From a virus, in IMG/VR virus record IMGVR_UViG_3300042287_000105, positions 1-22,906 of that record: DNA of 22,906 nt; one strand, 5' to 3'. Within the stretch, counting starts at the first letter, position 1. Every line of letters begins with the position of its first letter. A program made the translations under genes and the position numbers. Below, piece after piece: positions 10,044 to 17,595 of the stretch. The notes below the pieces were generated by a model, which worked only from the letters and a program-made list of their open reading frames with translations, was not told the origin of the DNA and made no database searches.

Positions 10044-10263
10044 TAGTATTTTCTACTATTTGCTGCACGTACTCTGAAAAATGTTTTCTTATGCTGCCCA
10101 TTGGCCTTGAGCCAAAAGAATCCCATAGCCTTTGATATTCTATTATATTTTGTAATGTTGTTGGACATACAATCAGCCCATTATATGTCTTCATTACGGT
10201 TGGCAAAGGCACATGTTTTGTGCAGCATTTGCACTGCTTTGCTAGTTCTTGATATTCACTCAT
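10030..10263 (-). CDS. Small cysteine-rich protein, hypothetical (77 aa)
   Basis: Opens MSEYQELAKQCKCC, with Cys at 11, 13 and 14 and a later C33 (LIVCPTTLQNIIEYQRLWDSFG). It is a likely zinc knuckle followed by a helical C-terminal half (SIRKHFSEYVQQIVENTI). It starts by an ATGA overlap on the terminase stop, so it is translated with TerL. Small zinc proteins next to terminases are common in phages and may help packaging, but no family is recognised. Confidence 0.75.
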   Translation of the reverse strand: MSEYQELAKQCKCCTKHVPLPTVMKTYNGLIVCPTTLQNIIEYQRLWDSFGSRPMGSIRKHFSEYVQQIVENTIDKK

Positions 10264-12062
10264 AGTATTTGCATCCTGTCCATTGCTTCTCTCAAACCTT
10301 CAGGCATTCTTGGTGCCCTAATCATGTTATAAGATGTTGTGTCTGGGTCATCTTTGGCCCCAAAATCATTGTCGTAATTCATAGATTCATATGTATGAAT
10401 ATTAATTTCTTGATTATTATCAAACCTTGTTCTGCTGATCGAATTAAATATTGCCCCACATGTTGCGTCCGCCAAGTCTTTAGATCCTTTTCTTGGGTGA
10501 TCCACTTTGTCTCTCATAATTCTAAGTTGGCATAGCTCATCTATAAGCAGTGGTATGTGTGGGCCAATTAGTCTCTCTTCCGCCACAATCATAGCCATAT
10601 CGTCATAATGCTTTTTAGCGACAGACAGAATCTCTGTATTGATGCCATATTGTTTTAGTTGTTGCATCATATCATGAGAGTTCCATCTGTCAAAGGTACA
10701 TATTGCTATATTAAATCCTCTTGTTTTAAGAGAAAGAATGTAGTCTTTTACTTCAGTAAAGTCAACAGATTTGTCTGGGGTCGGTGTCCAGTATCTTACA
10801 GCATCAACCTCTACAATTGGGGCTGGCTGCGAGTAGGTATCAGTCACCTTTACGTTAACCCATTTATTTACATGAGCCATTGTTACTGCACAGTGGTCAT
10901 GCTTTTGAGCCAAGTCTACGTGAATATAATATTTTTTATCTGGGTCTGGTATAAACCACTCTTCAAGTCTGCCAAAGTTGTCAACTGCGATTGATCCCAC
11001 GTTAAAAGCCTTCTCTACTTTTTCTCTAGATTTAAAGAATGCATCTACTGCATCTGGGGGCATGCAAGCAAATCTTGAAAGAGCATCTGTCGGGTTTGTA
11101 TAAAATGCTGTTTTAAAATCATCAATCTTTCTAACTGGGTTTATCTCCCACGTAGGTCTTTTAATAGCATAAACCTTTGGTATTTTATAAGATATTATAT
11201 GATCCTCTTCCCATTGTATTTCAAACTCATTTCCTTCTGTACCGTCTGGTAGTTCTTCGTACATCTTAAACTTATGGTCTCTAATTATAGTTTCTTTTTC
11301 GCCTATTACCGCATCATATCTTTGCTGTATATAATCATTCTTAAATCTAGGAAATGATAGCAATATAACTTTACCAAAATCTGGGAAGCGTGAGTCTACT
11401 GATGCCCTGTACATATCATAAACCGCACTACCTGTTTTAGCTTGATCGTGACCAGTTGTATTATCAATTGCAAAGCCAGAAATTTCATCCAGAATAACAA
11501 CGATAACGTTATATCCTTCCCAAGCCTCTCTTTCTGAGTGGCCAGAGTGAACCGTTATAGCCTTGTTAAACTGGATTTCAGATGCCTTGGCATAGTACTT
11601 CCCAATAAACCATGGCGACTTGTCTATGCGGCTCCTGAAGCCTTTAAAAAATACGTTGCTTGCCTGCTGTGAGTTAATTGCAATATTAATAATATCAATA
11701 GAGTCGCCTGGAGGTTTGCCGTAATATGTTGCTGGGTCCTTTAGACATAATAGTAAATATACTATATACGCTACTGCAATCGTTGAGCAGTAGTCTTTTC
11801 CAGAACCTTTTCCTAGCTGTGCGACAACTTCGTTTGCCGTTTGCTTAAATCTAATAGATCCCTCTTCGTCTCCAAATAATTTTTTTAGTGTTGTTTCTTT
11901 ATATATCTGTGAGCTTTTTTCAATCAAAGTATACTGATAATCAGAGAGTGGAGGTAGACCTAAATAATTTGGGTCATTTACAAATGTGCGAAGATCGACT
12001 GGCTTTTCTTCAAACTCTTCACCGTCTAATATATCAATTAAATCTGAGAAATCAAATGACAT
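10260..12062 (-). CDS. terL: Terminase large subunit (packaging ATPase-nuclease)
   Basis: A 600-aa protein. The ATPase domain has Walker A LGKGSGKD (83-90) and Walker B VVILDE (188-193, with D192/E193), then the motif-III-like VILLSFPRF near 232. The nuclease domain, a RNase H-like fold, starts at YYIHVDLAQKHDH (D383), continues at ICTFDRWNSHDM (Asp about 468) and ends at KDLADATCGA (about 554-560). These acidic residues would bind the two metals. TerL translocates DNA into the procapsid at the portal and cuts concatemers. The ATG is 1 nt after the oxygenase stop, with GGGGAGG just upstream. No portal or capsid gene follows, which is atypical. Confidence 0.93.
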   Translation of the reverse strand: MSFDFSDLIDILDGEEFEEKPVDLRTFVNDPNYLGLPPLSDYQYTLIEKSSQIYKETTLKKLFGDEEGSIRFKQTANEVVAQLGKGSGKDYCSTIAVAYIVYLLLCLKDPATYYGKPPGDSIDIINIAINSQQASNVFFKGFRSRIDKSPWFIGKYYAKASEIQFNKAITVHSGHSEREAWEGYNVIVVILDEISGFAIDNTTGHDQAKTGSAVYDMYRASVDSRFPDFGKVILLSFPRFKNDYIQQRYDAVIGEKETIIRDHKFKMYEELPDGTEGNEFEIQWEEDHIISYKIPKVYAIKRPTWEINPVRKIDDFKTAFYTNPTDALSRFACMPPDAVDAFFKSREKVEKAFNVGSIAVDNFGRLEEWFIPDPDKKYYIHVDLAQKHDHCAVTMAHVNKWVNVKVTDTYSQPAPIVEVDAVRYWTPTPDKSVDFTEVKDYILSLKTRGFNIAICTFDRWNSHDMMQQLKQYGINTEILSVAKKHYDDMAMIVAEERLIGPHIPLLIDELCQLRIMRDKVDHPRKGSKDLADATCGAIFNSISRTRFDNNQEINIHTYESMNYDNDFGAKDDPDTTSYNMIRAPRMPEGLREAMDRMQIL

Positions 12063-12063
12063 G

Positions 12064-12687
12064 CTACCTCCCCATTGAATTAGTTAGAGGGTGGCCAGAT
12101 GGAACATATCCTTTTGGAACCTTTATCATGTGGTATATATGATTTGGCCAAGCATAATACTTTTCACTTAAAACTTCTTTAGTTGAATGTTTGCAATGAT
12201 CTTCTGGACTATGGAATATCAGGTCGCCTTTCAATGGCTTGTATACAATGTCTTGATCCTCATAGTAAAATTCTCCGCCTTCAAAATCATTAAAGAATAT
12301 ATACATTCCCATGTCAATGCCGTCTGCGTAGTCGAACTCTTCGCCATCAACATAAAGTGCTGAGGCCTTTGATGCCTCTAGAAACTCTGAGTTGTCAGAA
12401 TGTGCATATCTTTTAGTACCTTGTAATAATTTGTGAGGATGAATATTTGTGCCAACAAAATACCCGTCGTGTAGAAGAGATTGAATCCTAGATCTAATTT
12501 CTTGCAAACTCTCAACGCCCTTTTCTTCTATTACCTTAAACCTTTTCTCAGGGTGCGGCTGCCAGTAGTCTTCTGGGGGGAGGCTATCTAGGTACAGTGT
12601 TACCGAGTCAGATTCTTCGGGGCTCATGAAATTACGATATACATATATGTCTTCGCCAATTTTTTCAAATAAATCTTTATTGAACAT
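12064..12687 (-). CDS. 2-oxoglutarate/Fe(II) dioxygenase-like protein (copy 2)
   Basis: A 207-aa protein with H96-x-D98 (RYAHSDNSEF), a strand-turn GMYIFFNDFEGGEFYYED (about 127-144), KGDLIFHSPEDHCKHST with the distal H167, and SEKYYAWPNHIYH. The triad is complete. The usual 2-oxoglutarate-binding Arg is replaced by K176 or lies elsewhere, so co-substrate binding is less certain than in the other two copies. It overlaps the small-terminase-like gene by 11 nt and is 1 nt from TerL, so it is made in the packaging operon. The substrate is unknown; a capsid or packaging protein or the packaged DNA are possibilities (inference). Confidence 0.8.
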   Translation of the reverse strand: MFNKDLFEKIGEDIYVYRNFMSPEESDSVTLYLDSLPPEDYWQPHPEKRFKVIEEKGVESLQEIRSRIQSLLHDGYFVGTNIHPHKLLQGTKRYAHSDNSEFLEASKASALYVDGEEFDYADGIDMGMYIFFNDFEGGEFYYEDQDIVYKPLKGDLIFHSPEDHCKHSTKEVLSEKYYAWPNHIYHMIKVPKGYVPSGHPLTNSMGR

Positions 12688-13225
12688 TGGTTATCACTTC
12701 TGCGTCGTGAATATTTACTGACTCAACTATGCCAGTAATCTGAGATAGCCTCTTTGCAACATCCATTTTACATTTAGGGCAACCAGCAGTAACTTCTTTT
12801 AAAATTCCAACTAAAACTTCTTGTTTACGTTCTGTCTCGGCAATCTGAGATGCTATTTGTGTATTCTCTAATACTCCCACTGACTGAAGCATTGCTATTC
12901 TTTTGGTTTCAATATCTGCAATAAGCTTTAGGGCACTCGCTTTCACGCTTAGCTGCCCCTGGGTGTCCGCATCTTCTACAGTCTTCCAGGCTTCTTTAAT
13001 TAGCATCGCATAGTGCTGATCTGCTCCAGAGATAGCTTCACGAGCACGGTCACGGATATTGCTATCATTATGGACTACAGACTTCCATTCGTCAACATAT
13101 TCCAGGACTTCTTTTCTAGAGAAACCAGTGAGTGTTGCTATCTGTGTTGCAGAATTTCCCTTTAGAAGTTCTTCCACAACCTTATTCATGCGGTCAAAAT
13201 GTACCGCTGGCTCTATTTCGCTCAT
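12677..13225 (-). CDS. terS: Probable terminase small subunit (HTH protein)
   Basis: A 182-aa protein. An N-terminal helix-turn-helix runs from about 15 to 48 (ELLKGNSATQIATLTGFSRK). A long helical middle follows (about 60-140). Near the C-terminus a CPKC pair (about 154-157) sits before a short helix. HTH plus helical oligomerisation region, and a position just upstream of TerL, is the usual TerS arrangement; TerS rings recognise pac or cos DNA. The lone CPKC is not typical and may bind metal in an oligomer. The mRNA appears leaderless. An unrelated HTH regulator is the alternative. Confidence 0.65.
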   Translation of the reverse strand: MSEIEPAVHFDRMNKVVEELLKGNSATQIATLTGFSRKEVLEYVDEWKSVVHNDSNIRDRAREAISGADQHYAMLIKEAWKTVEDADTQGQLSVKASALKLIADIETKRIAMLQSVGVLENTQIASQIAETERKQEVLVGILKEVTAGCPKCKMDVAKRLSQITGIVESVNIHDAEVITNVQ

Positions 13226-13231
13226 AATTAA

Positions 13232-13240
13232 ATTATACCA
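13232..13240 (-). promoter_or_regulatory. Extended -10 promoter, leaderless configuration (packaging operon)
   Basis: TGGTATAAT on the minus strand, then TTAATT (6 nt), then the ATG at 13225. No Shine-Dalgarno sequence. The spacer also has the small palindrome TTAGT-TG-ACTAA. Confidence 0.72.
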
Positions 13241-13252
13241 CGTTTTAGTTGA

Positions 13253-13579
13253 CTAAGACTTGTTGGCAATTTTAAGAAGTATTAGGTATCCAATTAGATC
13301 ATCAATATCATTATCGCCAGGGAATGCTTTATCGTTTTGAATTCTATTTAATTTATCATCAATGCGGACACGAATCTGTTCTGTTGAGTCCGCCTTTGAA
13401 AATATACGAATTGGATCTAGTGCTGAGTTTCCATATGAGATATTTTTCTTTATAAGCATCTCTGCAATCTCTAAACACTCTCTAATGATCTTGTGGCCAG
13501 AAGGAGCATCTGTTGCAATTAACTGAAGGTCTGTTATCCAAGCCTGATATCCACCATCTTTATTTGGGTACTCGCTCAT
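13253..13579 (-). CDS. DUF1599-like (nucleotide-modification-associated domain) protein
   Basis: A 108-aa protein. The central motif EMLIKKNISYGNSALDPIRIF (the family's KN-x-YG-x-S), then IRVRIDDKLNRI and DIDDLIGYLILLKIA, match the small all-helical phage family I know as DUF1599, or nucleotide modification associated domain 1. That family is thought to act on nucleotides or modified bases, by an unproven mechanism. I set the start at ATG 13579 because it overlaps the stop of the 48-aa HTH gene as ATGA; an in-frame extension to 13642 would run through that gene. It is the last gene of the recombination operon. Confidence 0.7.
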   Translation of the reverse strand: MSEYPNKDGGYQAWITDLQLIATDAPSGHKIIRECLEIAEMLIKKNISYGNSALDPIRIFSKADSTEQIRVRIDDKLNRIQNDKAFPGDNDIDDLIGYLILLKIANKS

Positions 13580-13722
13580 TTTTTTCTCAACAATCCAAAC
13601 TCTTGTAAATATCTCTGTATAGTCATAGCAGAGACCCCGCACTCTTTACCTATTTCTGTAACTGTTTTCTTTTGAACTATGTATCTCCTATATAGCCAAT
13701 CTTTACTTTGATAAAGTTTCAT
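13576..13722 (-). CDS. Very small helix-turn-helix protein (48 aa)
   Basis: ATG 13722 to TGA 13576, joined by ATGA overlaps to both the RuvC gene before it and the DUF1599-like gene after it, so it fills the gap exactly. The sequence starts MKLYQSKDWLYRRYIVQKKT. Then VTEIGKECGVSAMTIQRYLQ is a textbook HTH: helix, tight turn at CGVS, recognition helix with Thr-Ile-Gln-Arg-Tyr. Nearly the whole protein is the DNA-binding unit, as in resolvase-tail or homeodomain-like phage HTH peptides. It could be a regulator or an accessory to the adjacent resolvase. Confidence 0.8.
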   Translation of the reverse strand: MKLYQSKDWLYRRYIVQKKTVTEIGKECGVSAMTIQRYLQEFGLLRKK

Positions 13723-14285
13723 CGCTTAGTAAGTACCTGGTTGCTATAGTGTGCAATCCCAAAGCTATCCGCAACATCAAAATCTATAATTTCTAAACCA
13801 TATTTCTTATTAAAGTAGTCAGCAGTTCTTTGCTTTCTCATATTTCTTAACTGATTTTTATACCAAGATTCAGCATAGCCTGGATTAGCCAATCTTATTG
13901 CAGACTTCTCATCCTTCGTAGGATTTTTGTTGCCAATGTACGCCTGCCACGAGGATGGACTAATAGTAATAACCTTAGCACCAGTAGACATAAGCTCAGC
14001 AATAACAACTCCATAGACATAGGACAATTTTATCACAGCATCAGGTGATCTGACAAGTATGGCACCTTCAACAGCAATATAATCACTCTTAAGTTCATCT
14101 AACATCATGGCCATTTTATTTTTAGCGTCGTGAATTTTTTCATATATATCTTCGCCTACAAGATTAATCTTTCCCCATTTAAGAGGAACATCATCCTCCA
14201 TTAAACAAAAAGCTATAGAGTTAGTTGAGGCATCTATGCCTAAAACCCTATTTGCTTTTGTCTTTATTAGGCTAGCTAATTTCAT
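13719..14285 (-). CDS. RuvC-like Holliday-junction resolvase
   Basis: A 188-aa protein with RVLGIDASTNSIAFCL (D18), SDYIAVEGAILVRSP (E73) and FDVADSFGIAHYSN (D170 and D173, spaced as in RuvC). All four metal-binding acids are present. RuvC-type enzymes cut four-way junctions symmetrically; in phages they also debranch DNA before packaging. The start overlaps the zinc-protein gene by 14 nt. Position in one operon with a Cas4-like nuclease, downstream of RecA, supports a recombination role. Confidence 0.88.
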   Translation of the reverse strand: MKLASLIKTKANRVLGIDASTNSIAFCLMEDDVPLKWGKINLVGEDIYEKIHDAKNKMAMMLDELKSDYIAVEGAILVRSPDAVIKLSYVYGVVIAELMSTGAKVITISPSSWQAYIGNKNPTKDEKSAIRLANPGYAESWYKNQLRNMRKQRTADYFNKKYGLEIIDFDVADSFGIAHYSNQVLTKR

Positions 14286-14550
14286 CTACAATGTCTTTCA
14301 AAAGCTTTCTTGATTTTAAATTTGTTTCTTTTACGCAAGAAGAACATATGTCCTCAGAGTTATACCTGCTAAGCTGAGCCTTGCATTTTTTGCAGAGCCT
14401 TACTGCACCCTTTTTAATTGCTTTTTTCTCATAATACTTTTGCATAATTCTTTTGTTTGTTGCAACCCTGCAGCACTCGTCAGAACAATACTTCTGGTTG
14501 TGTGTCTTGGAGTCAAAGTCTTTAGCGCATTCTGTATTGGCACAAATCAT
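14272..14550 (-). CDS. Double zinc-finger protein (92 aa)
   Basis: Two cysteine sites. The first is C3-x4-C8 with C22/C26 (MICANTECAKDF, then KYCSDEC). The second is C53-x2-C56 with C69/C72 (CKKC, then ICSSC). A basic linker (KRIMQKYYEKKAIKKG) joins them. This resembles phage zinc-ribbon proteins thought to bind nucleic acid. The ATG overlaps the nuclease stop as ATGA. It probably assists the neighbouring nucleases; family uncertain. Confidence 0.78.
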   Translation of the reverse strand: MICANTECAKDFDSKTHNQKYCSDECCRVATNKRIMQKYYEKKAIKKGAVRLCKKCKAQLSRYNSEDICSSCVKETNLKSRKLLKDIVDEIS

Positions 14551-15338
14551 ATTTTTGGAACCTTATAAAGATCTATTTCAACAGTACCGATTGGACCTGA
14601 TTTGTCATAACAGGCCTTCTTGACTGGACAATATGTGCAAGGCATCTTAGACTTGGTTGATCCTTCTGGTCTTACTGGTAGGTCTCCATTTTGAAAGTTA
14701 TCCCAGACCTGCTCCATCCAAGCAAATGCTTCTTCAATAATCGCTTTATTCTTTTCATTCATTGAAATTGGAATAATCAATATCTCTTGAGTGTTCTTGT
14801 TTTCATACAGGAAAAATCCCTCTTTGGCATTTTTTAATTTCATATAGGTTAATAGCTGAAGCATATGGTTTGCTGATGACTTCATCTCTGATTGTCTTGT
14901 ATCCCAAACTTCTTGCTTTGCCGTTTTGATTTCACCAATTACAGTCTCGCCATCATACTCCATAATTAAATCTATAAAGCCTCTAATTGGAGGATACTCA
15001 TTAATAATTTCTTCTTCTTCTGCTCTCCATTCTGGCATAGTGGCAATAAGTTTTTGAAGTCTTTCGTGGGCTTGAGTTCCCTGTGCCATATTTGCAACTG
15101 CAACGGCATCATTATCATCAATAAATACTGCACCAGAAAATGCCATGTACCAATATCTGGGACACGTTCCATGTCCATAACCAAGTGAGCTTGGGCTAAA
15201 TGACTTCTTTGTCATCTGTCCGTCTGCTCTCTTGGTATTGCGATATGACTCGTCAAGTAATGAGGCAAACTTTTCTGGATCAAAGAACTTTCCAGTATGC
15301 TTTTTAAACTTAAGATTCTTTACAATATCTCTGGCCAT
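14547..15338 (-). CDS. Cas4/AddB-like PD-(D/E)XK exonuclease with Fe-S cluster cysteines
   Basis: A 263-aa protein. C59 (GTCPRYWY) and C234/C237/C243 (CTYCPVKKAC) are arranged as the [4Fe-4S] site of Cas4 and AddB. Between them are H91 (QAHERLQ), D123 (PIRGFIDLIM), E136-x-K138 (VIGEIKTA) and Q161 (MLQLLTYM), the full PD-(D/E)XK motif I-III set plus QxxxY-like segment. The expected activity is metal-dependent ssDNA exonuclease, making ends for RecA-type recombination. No CRISPR repeats or other cas genes are present, so this is a recombination enzyme rather than part of an adaptation module. The start is directly next to the preceding stop. Confidence 0.87.
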   Translation of the reverse strand: MARDIVKNLKFKKHTGKFFDPEKFASLLDESYRNTKRADGQMTKKSFSPSSLGYGHGTCPRYWYMAFSGAVFIDDNDAVAVANMAQGTQAHERLQKLIATMPEWRAEEEEIINEYPPIRGFIDLIMEYDGETVIGEIKTAKQEVWDTRQSEMKSSANHMLQLLTYMKLKNAKEGFFLYENKNTQEILIIPISMNEKNKAIIEEAFAWMEQVWDNFQNGDLPVRPEGSTKSKMPCTYCPVKKACYDKSGPIGTVEIDLYKVPKI

Positions 15339-15677
15339 TTATGAGTTGTACCTAACGACATACTTAAGTGCATCTACAAGTTTGTCTATGGACTCCTTTA
15401 CTGAATAGTAAACGTTCTTCTTGTTGTTATTTACAGTTCCCGCTTTATCTTTAGCGATAGTTGAATACACAGAAGACATTACGGCAAACTTGGTGGACAT
15501 TGCTTGAAGTTCCATAATAAGCACAGGAGCTTTTGCTGATGGGACATCTGGTGTCATCAATAGCTTTACAACAATAGCCAATGCTTTGTCTAAGTGCTCA
15601 TCCTGCATATACTCATGCAGGTCGTTGAACTCTGTTATATCACTAATTAATTGAAGTGTGTTTTTATCTTCCGCCAT
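15339..15677 (-). CDS. Helical hypothetical protein (112 aa), possible recombination accessory
   Basis: Starts MAEDKNTLQLISDITEFNDL at ATG 15677, chosen for the GAGG sequence 7 nt upstream; a longer frame to 15728 would lie over the membrane-peptide gene. Almost all helical, with ELQAMSTKFAVMSSVYSTIA (about 55-74) and a Lys-rich second half ending VDALKYVVRYNS. There are no catalytic motifs. Placed between RecA and the Cas4-like nuclease, it could be a recombination mediator (T4 UvsY has a similar size and helical pattern), but I see no diagnostic match and give that low weight. Confidence 0.7.
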   Translation of the reverse strand: MAEDKNTLQLISDITEFNDLHEYMQDEHLDKALAIVVKLLMTPDVPSAKAPVLIMELQAMSTKFAVMSSVYSTIAKDKAGTVNNNKKNVYYSVKESIDKLVDALKYVVRYNS

Positions 15678-15768
15678 TTTTAATCCTCTTGTCCCACTTG
15701 TCAATGAATAGTCCGACTGGATACCCAATAATAAATCCTACCATTAATCCAAATAAAAACATAGTCAT
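15664..15768 (-). CDS. Single-span membrane peptide (34 aa)
   Basis: ATG 15768 overlaps the stop of the DUF6065-like gene as ATGA, and the end overlaps the next gene by 14 nt. One hydrophobic helix with glycines (MFLFGLMVGFIIGYPVGLF) is followed by the charged tail IDKWDKRIKNGGR, so the C-terminus is probably cytoplasmic. Small membrane peptides coupled in this way are common in phages and rarely assigned. The tight coupling on both sides supports it as a gene. Confidence 0.65.
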   Translation of the reverse strand: MTMFLFGLMVGFIIGYPVGLFIDKWDKRIKNGGR

Positions 15769-16469
15769 TTTAAATTGCCCTCAAACTCAGTTACGTTCAT
15801 CTTTAGATTGTCAACCTCATGTTTCCCTATCTTGTTTCCCTTATGATCTATTGCTTTTTTGTACATCTTTAGCCTTGGCTTATCTGCTGACACTGCTCTT
15901 TGAATTTCATCTAAGTAGTCTTGAGTGTCTTGAATTCTTTTATCTGAGGGGTAGACCTCATTCAAAACATTAATGTTAGAGTCTTGAAATTGTGCAATTG
16001 ATACTGGTAGTATGCATGCTACATCTGTTCCAGCCTTTACAAAATATTCTTTGTTTGCTTCGTGAAGCTTCCATACAATTGGAAATGATCCTGTAAATAT
16101 AGATGATGATAAAACAGTTGTTATAACTTCAGCACCTTCAATGAATTGATTTGGTACTGGCATAGTAAGTATGCTTACATCTGGGTCTGTTCTAAATATT
16201 AAATTAGTGTTGAAACTTACGGTTCCCTCTCCTCTGCCAGACCATACATGTTCACTTCCAAGTATCGCTTTCGCTGGGTTCTTTCTATCTCCGTCCCAGA
16301 CAAATGAAATATCTTGGTCAAAATAAATTCCATACCCAAGAGAGTTTGCTGCCATTATTGGAGTACAGTTATATGTAACGGAGTGCATCCAGTCTCTCTT
16401 TGGGGGCAACTGTCTTATTTTTGCTGATAGGTCCCTGTGGTTGTCTCTGTATGCATTAATCGTGTACAT
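15765..16469 (-). CDS. DUF6065-like protein
   Basis: A 234-aa protein. RDWMHSVTYNCTPIMAANSL (about 25-44) followed by GYGIYFDQDISFVWDGD, a Gly-rich GRGEGTVSFNTNLIFRTDPD (about 78-97) and MPVPNQFIEGAEVIT matches the layout I associate with DUF6065, a beta-rich family of unknown function. The last 60 residues are a charged helical tail (DYLDEIQRAVSADKPRLKMY). It is made in the same operon as a 2OG oxygenase; both are beta-rich and could be functionally paired, but that is speculation. Start overlaps the upstream gene by 14 nt. Confidence 0.65.
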   Translation of the reverse strand: MYTINAYRDNHRDLSAKIRQLPPKRDWMHSVTYNCTPIMAANSLGYGIYFDQDISFVWDGDRKNPAKAILGSEHVWSGRGEGTVSFNTNLIFRTDPDVSILTMPVPNQFIEGAEVITTVLSSSIFTGSFPIVWKLHEANKEYFVKAGTDVACILPVSIAQFQDSNINVLNEVYPSDKRIQDTQDYLDEIQRAVSADKPRLKMYKKAIDHKGNKIGKHEVDNLKMNVTEFEGNLK

Positions 16470-16770
16470 TGTTTGTCTCCCAACATTCTATTAGTTGCTC
16501 TAGCATTGCCCACTCTATTACTGCAAGCCTTGTCTTTGATCCGTCTGAGCCAAGCACTAGCTTTAGTACTGGGCTTTTGTCCCTACTCACCTTAAATGTG
16601 TCAGTACATATCTTTGACCACATTGATTTAGATATAGATATAGACTTTGAGTATTCTTTATAATCTACAACAAAATTATGCCAGACGGCATCTCCTTTTT
16701 GATAATCTCCACGACCTGAATTCTTTTGGCCTTTGGCGCCATCCCTTTTTATTTCTGATCGCTCTGACAT
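16456..16770 (-). CDS. Possible PD-(D/E)XK nuclease-like protein (104 aa)
   Basis: A basic N-terminus (MSERSEIKRDGAKGQKNSGR) leads into GDYQKGDAVWHNFVVDYKEY (21-40). The GD, then VD-x-K-E spacing is that of small PD-(D/E)XK resolvase or restriction-like nucleases (D27, D36, K38). Then come SISISKSMWSKICTDTF and LKLVLGSDGSKTRLAVIEWA, a helix and beta hairpin. The active-site reading is tentative because the lone domain is short. Its ATG overlaps the oxygenase stop as TAATG. Located among recombination genes. Confidence 0.6.
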   Translation of the reverse strand: MSERSEIKRDGAKGQKNSGRGDYQKGDAVWHNFVVDYKEYSKSISISKSMWSKICTDTFKVSRDKSPVLKLVLGSDGSKTRLAVIEWAMLEQLIECWETNNVHD

Positions 16771-17594
16771 TAATTCCCACTCTCAACTGCAATTTCATCA
16801 GTAGATATCCTTATCAGCTGCATATCTTTATCGACATACTCTGATTCAGTCATTATGCCATCAGACTCTACAGTATATTTGCTTTCCCACACTATATTTT
16901 TATCTGAAACATAATCTAAAAATGTTCTTGCAAAATATCGATTGGCATTAAAGTATTGTTTTACTCCATGATAAAACGGCTCAGTTGATGGCATTATTAC
17001 TGCATCACCTGGCATTGGCTTATACTTATAGCTTTTTTTAGAAATATCATCATAGACACAAATTTCTCCACCGTCATAACTATTATTTAAATAAAAGTTT
17101 ATTGTTGCTACGTGCCTTCTAAATTTAATTTCGTTTGGTATCGGAAGCTCATCAATATGATAGGCCATCATAAGCTTATCTGGTGGTCCATTGAACTTCT
17201 TTTCTTTTTCATACTCATATTTAAAGTAATCCACATGTATGGACTTCTCAATAGAGTTTAGCTTGTCCCAATTTAATATGAAGTCTGGCCAAGTTCCAGA
17301 CTCTTTAAATTCTTTAAAGTAATCTTTATTTATAAATTCAGTTATATCATAAATTTCTTTTAAATACTTTTTTTCTTTAATTGCGATATCAGTGCCTGAG
17401 TCTAAACTGAGGCCACTATCAAATAGCATCCCTCTTCTTTGGCCCTGCTCATACCAATCCCTCCAGGGATCAAGAATAGAATCTACGTTGTCTTCTTCCA
17501 ACAGATCAATTAGCTCTTGGCTATATTTAAATATGTTTTTGTACACAACTATTTGAGGAGCAATTATTATCTTTTCTATATTTTCGTATGACAT
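16770..17594 (-). CDS. 2-oxoglutarate/Fe(II) dioxygenase, prolyl-4-hydroxylase type (copy 3)
   Basis: A 274-aa protein with H146-x-D148 (MMAYHIDELP), HVATINFYLNNSYDGGEICV (161-180), KPMPGDAVIMPSTEPFYHGV with the distal H209, and ANRYFARTFLDY with R219 or R223. This is a complete Fe(II)/2-oxoglutarate site. The 120-residue N-terminal extension is helical and not recognised, and could bind the substrate. ATG 17594 lies 1 nt after the preceding stop; an upstream ATG at 17621 is possible. It opens the long operon that runs through the nuclease and RuvC genes. The substrate cannot be inferred. Confidence 0.87.
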   Translation of the reverse strand: MSYENIEKIIIAPQIVVYKNIFKYSQELIDLLEEDNVDSILDPWRDWYEQGQRRGMLFDSGLSLDSGTDIAIKEKKYLKEIYDITEFINKDYFKEFKESGTWPDFILNWDKLNSIEKSIHVDYFKYEYEKEKKFNGPPDKLMMAYHIDELPIPNEIKFRRHVATINFYLNNSYDGGEICVYDDISKKSYKYKPMPGDAVIMPSTEPFYHGVKQYFNANRYFARTFLDYVSDKNIVWESKYTVESDGIMTESEYVDKDMQLIRISTDEIAVESGN

Positions 17595-17595
17595 T

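Noticed and set aside
14547-15338. Cas4-like gene as evidence of a CRISPR system
   Set aside because: No cas1, cas2 or repeat array in the window; its neighbours are RuvC and RecA-type recombination genes.
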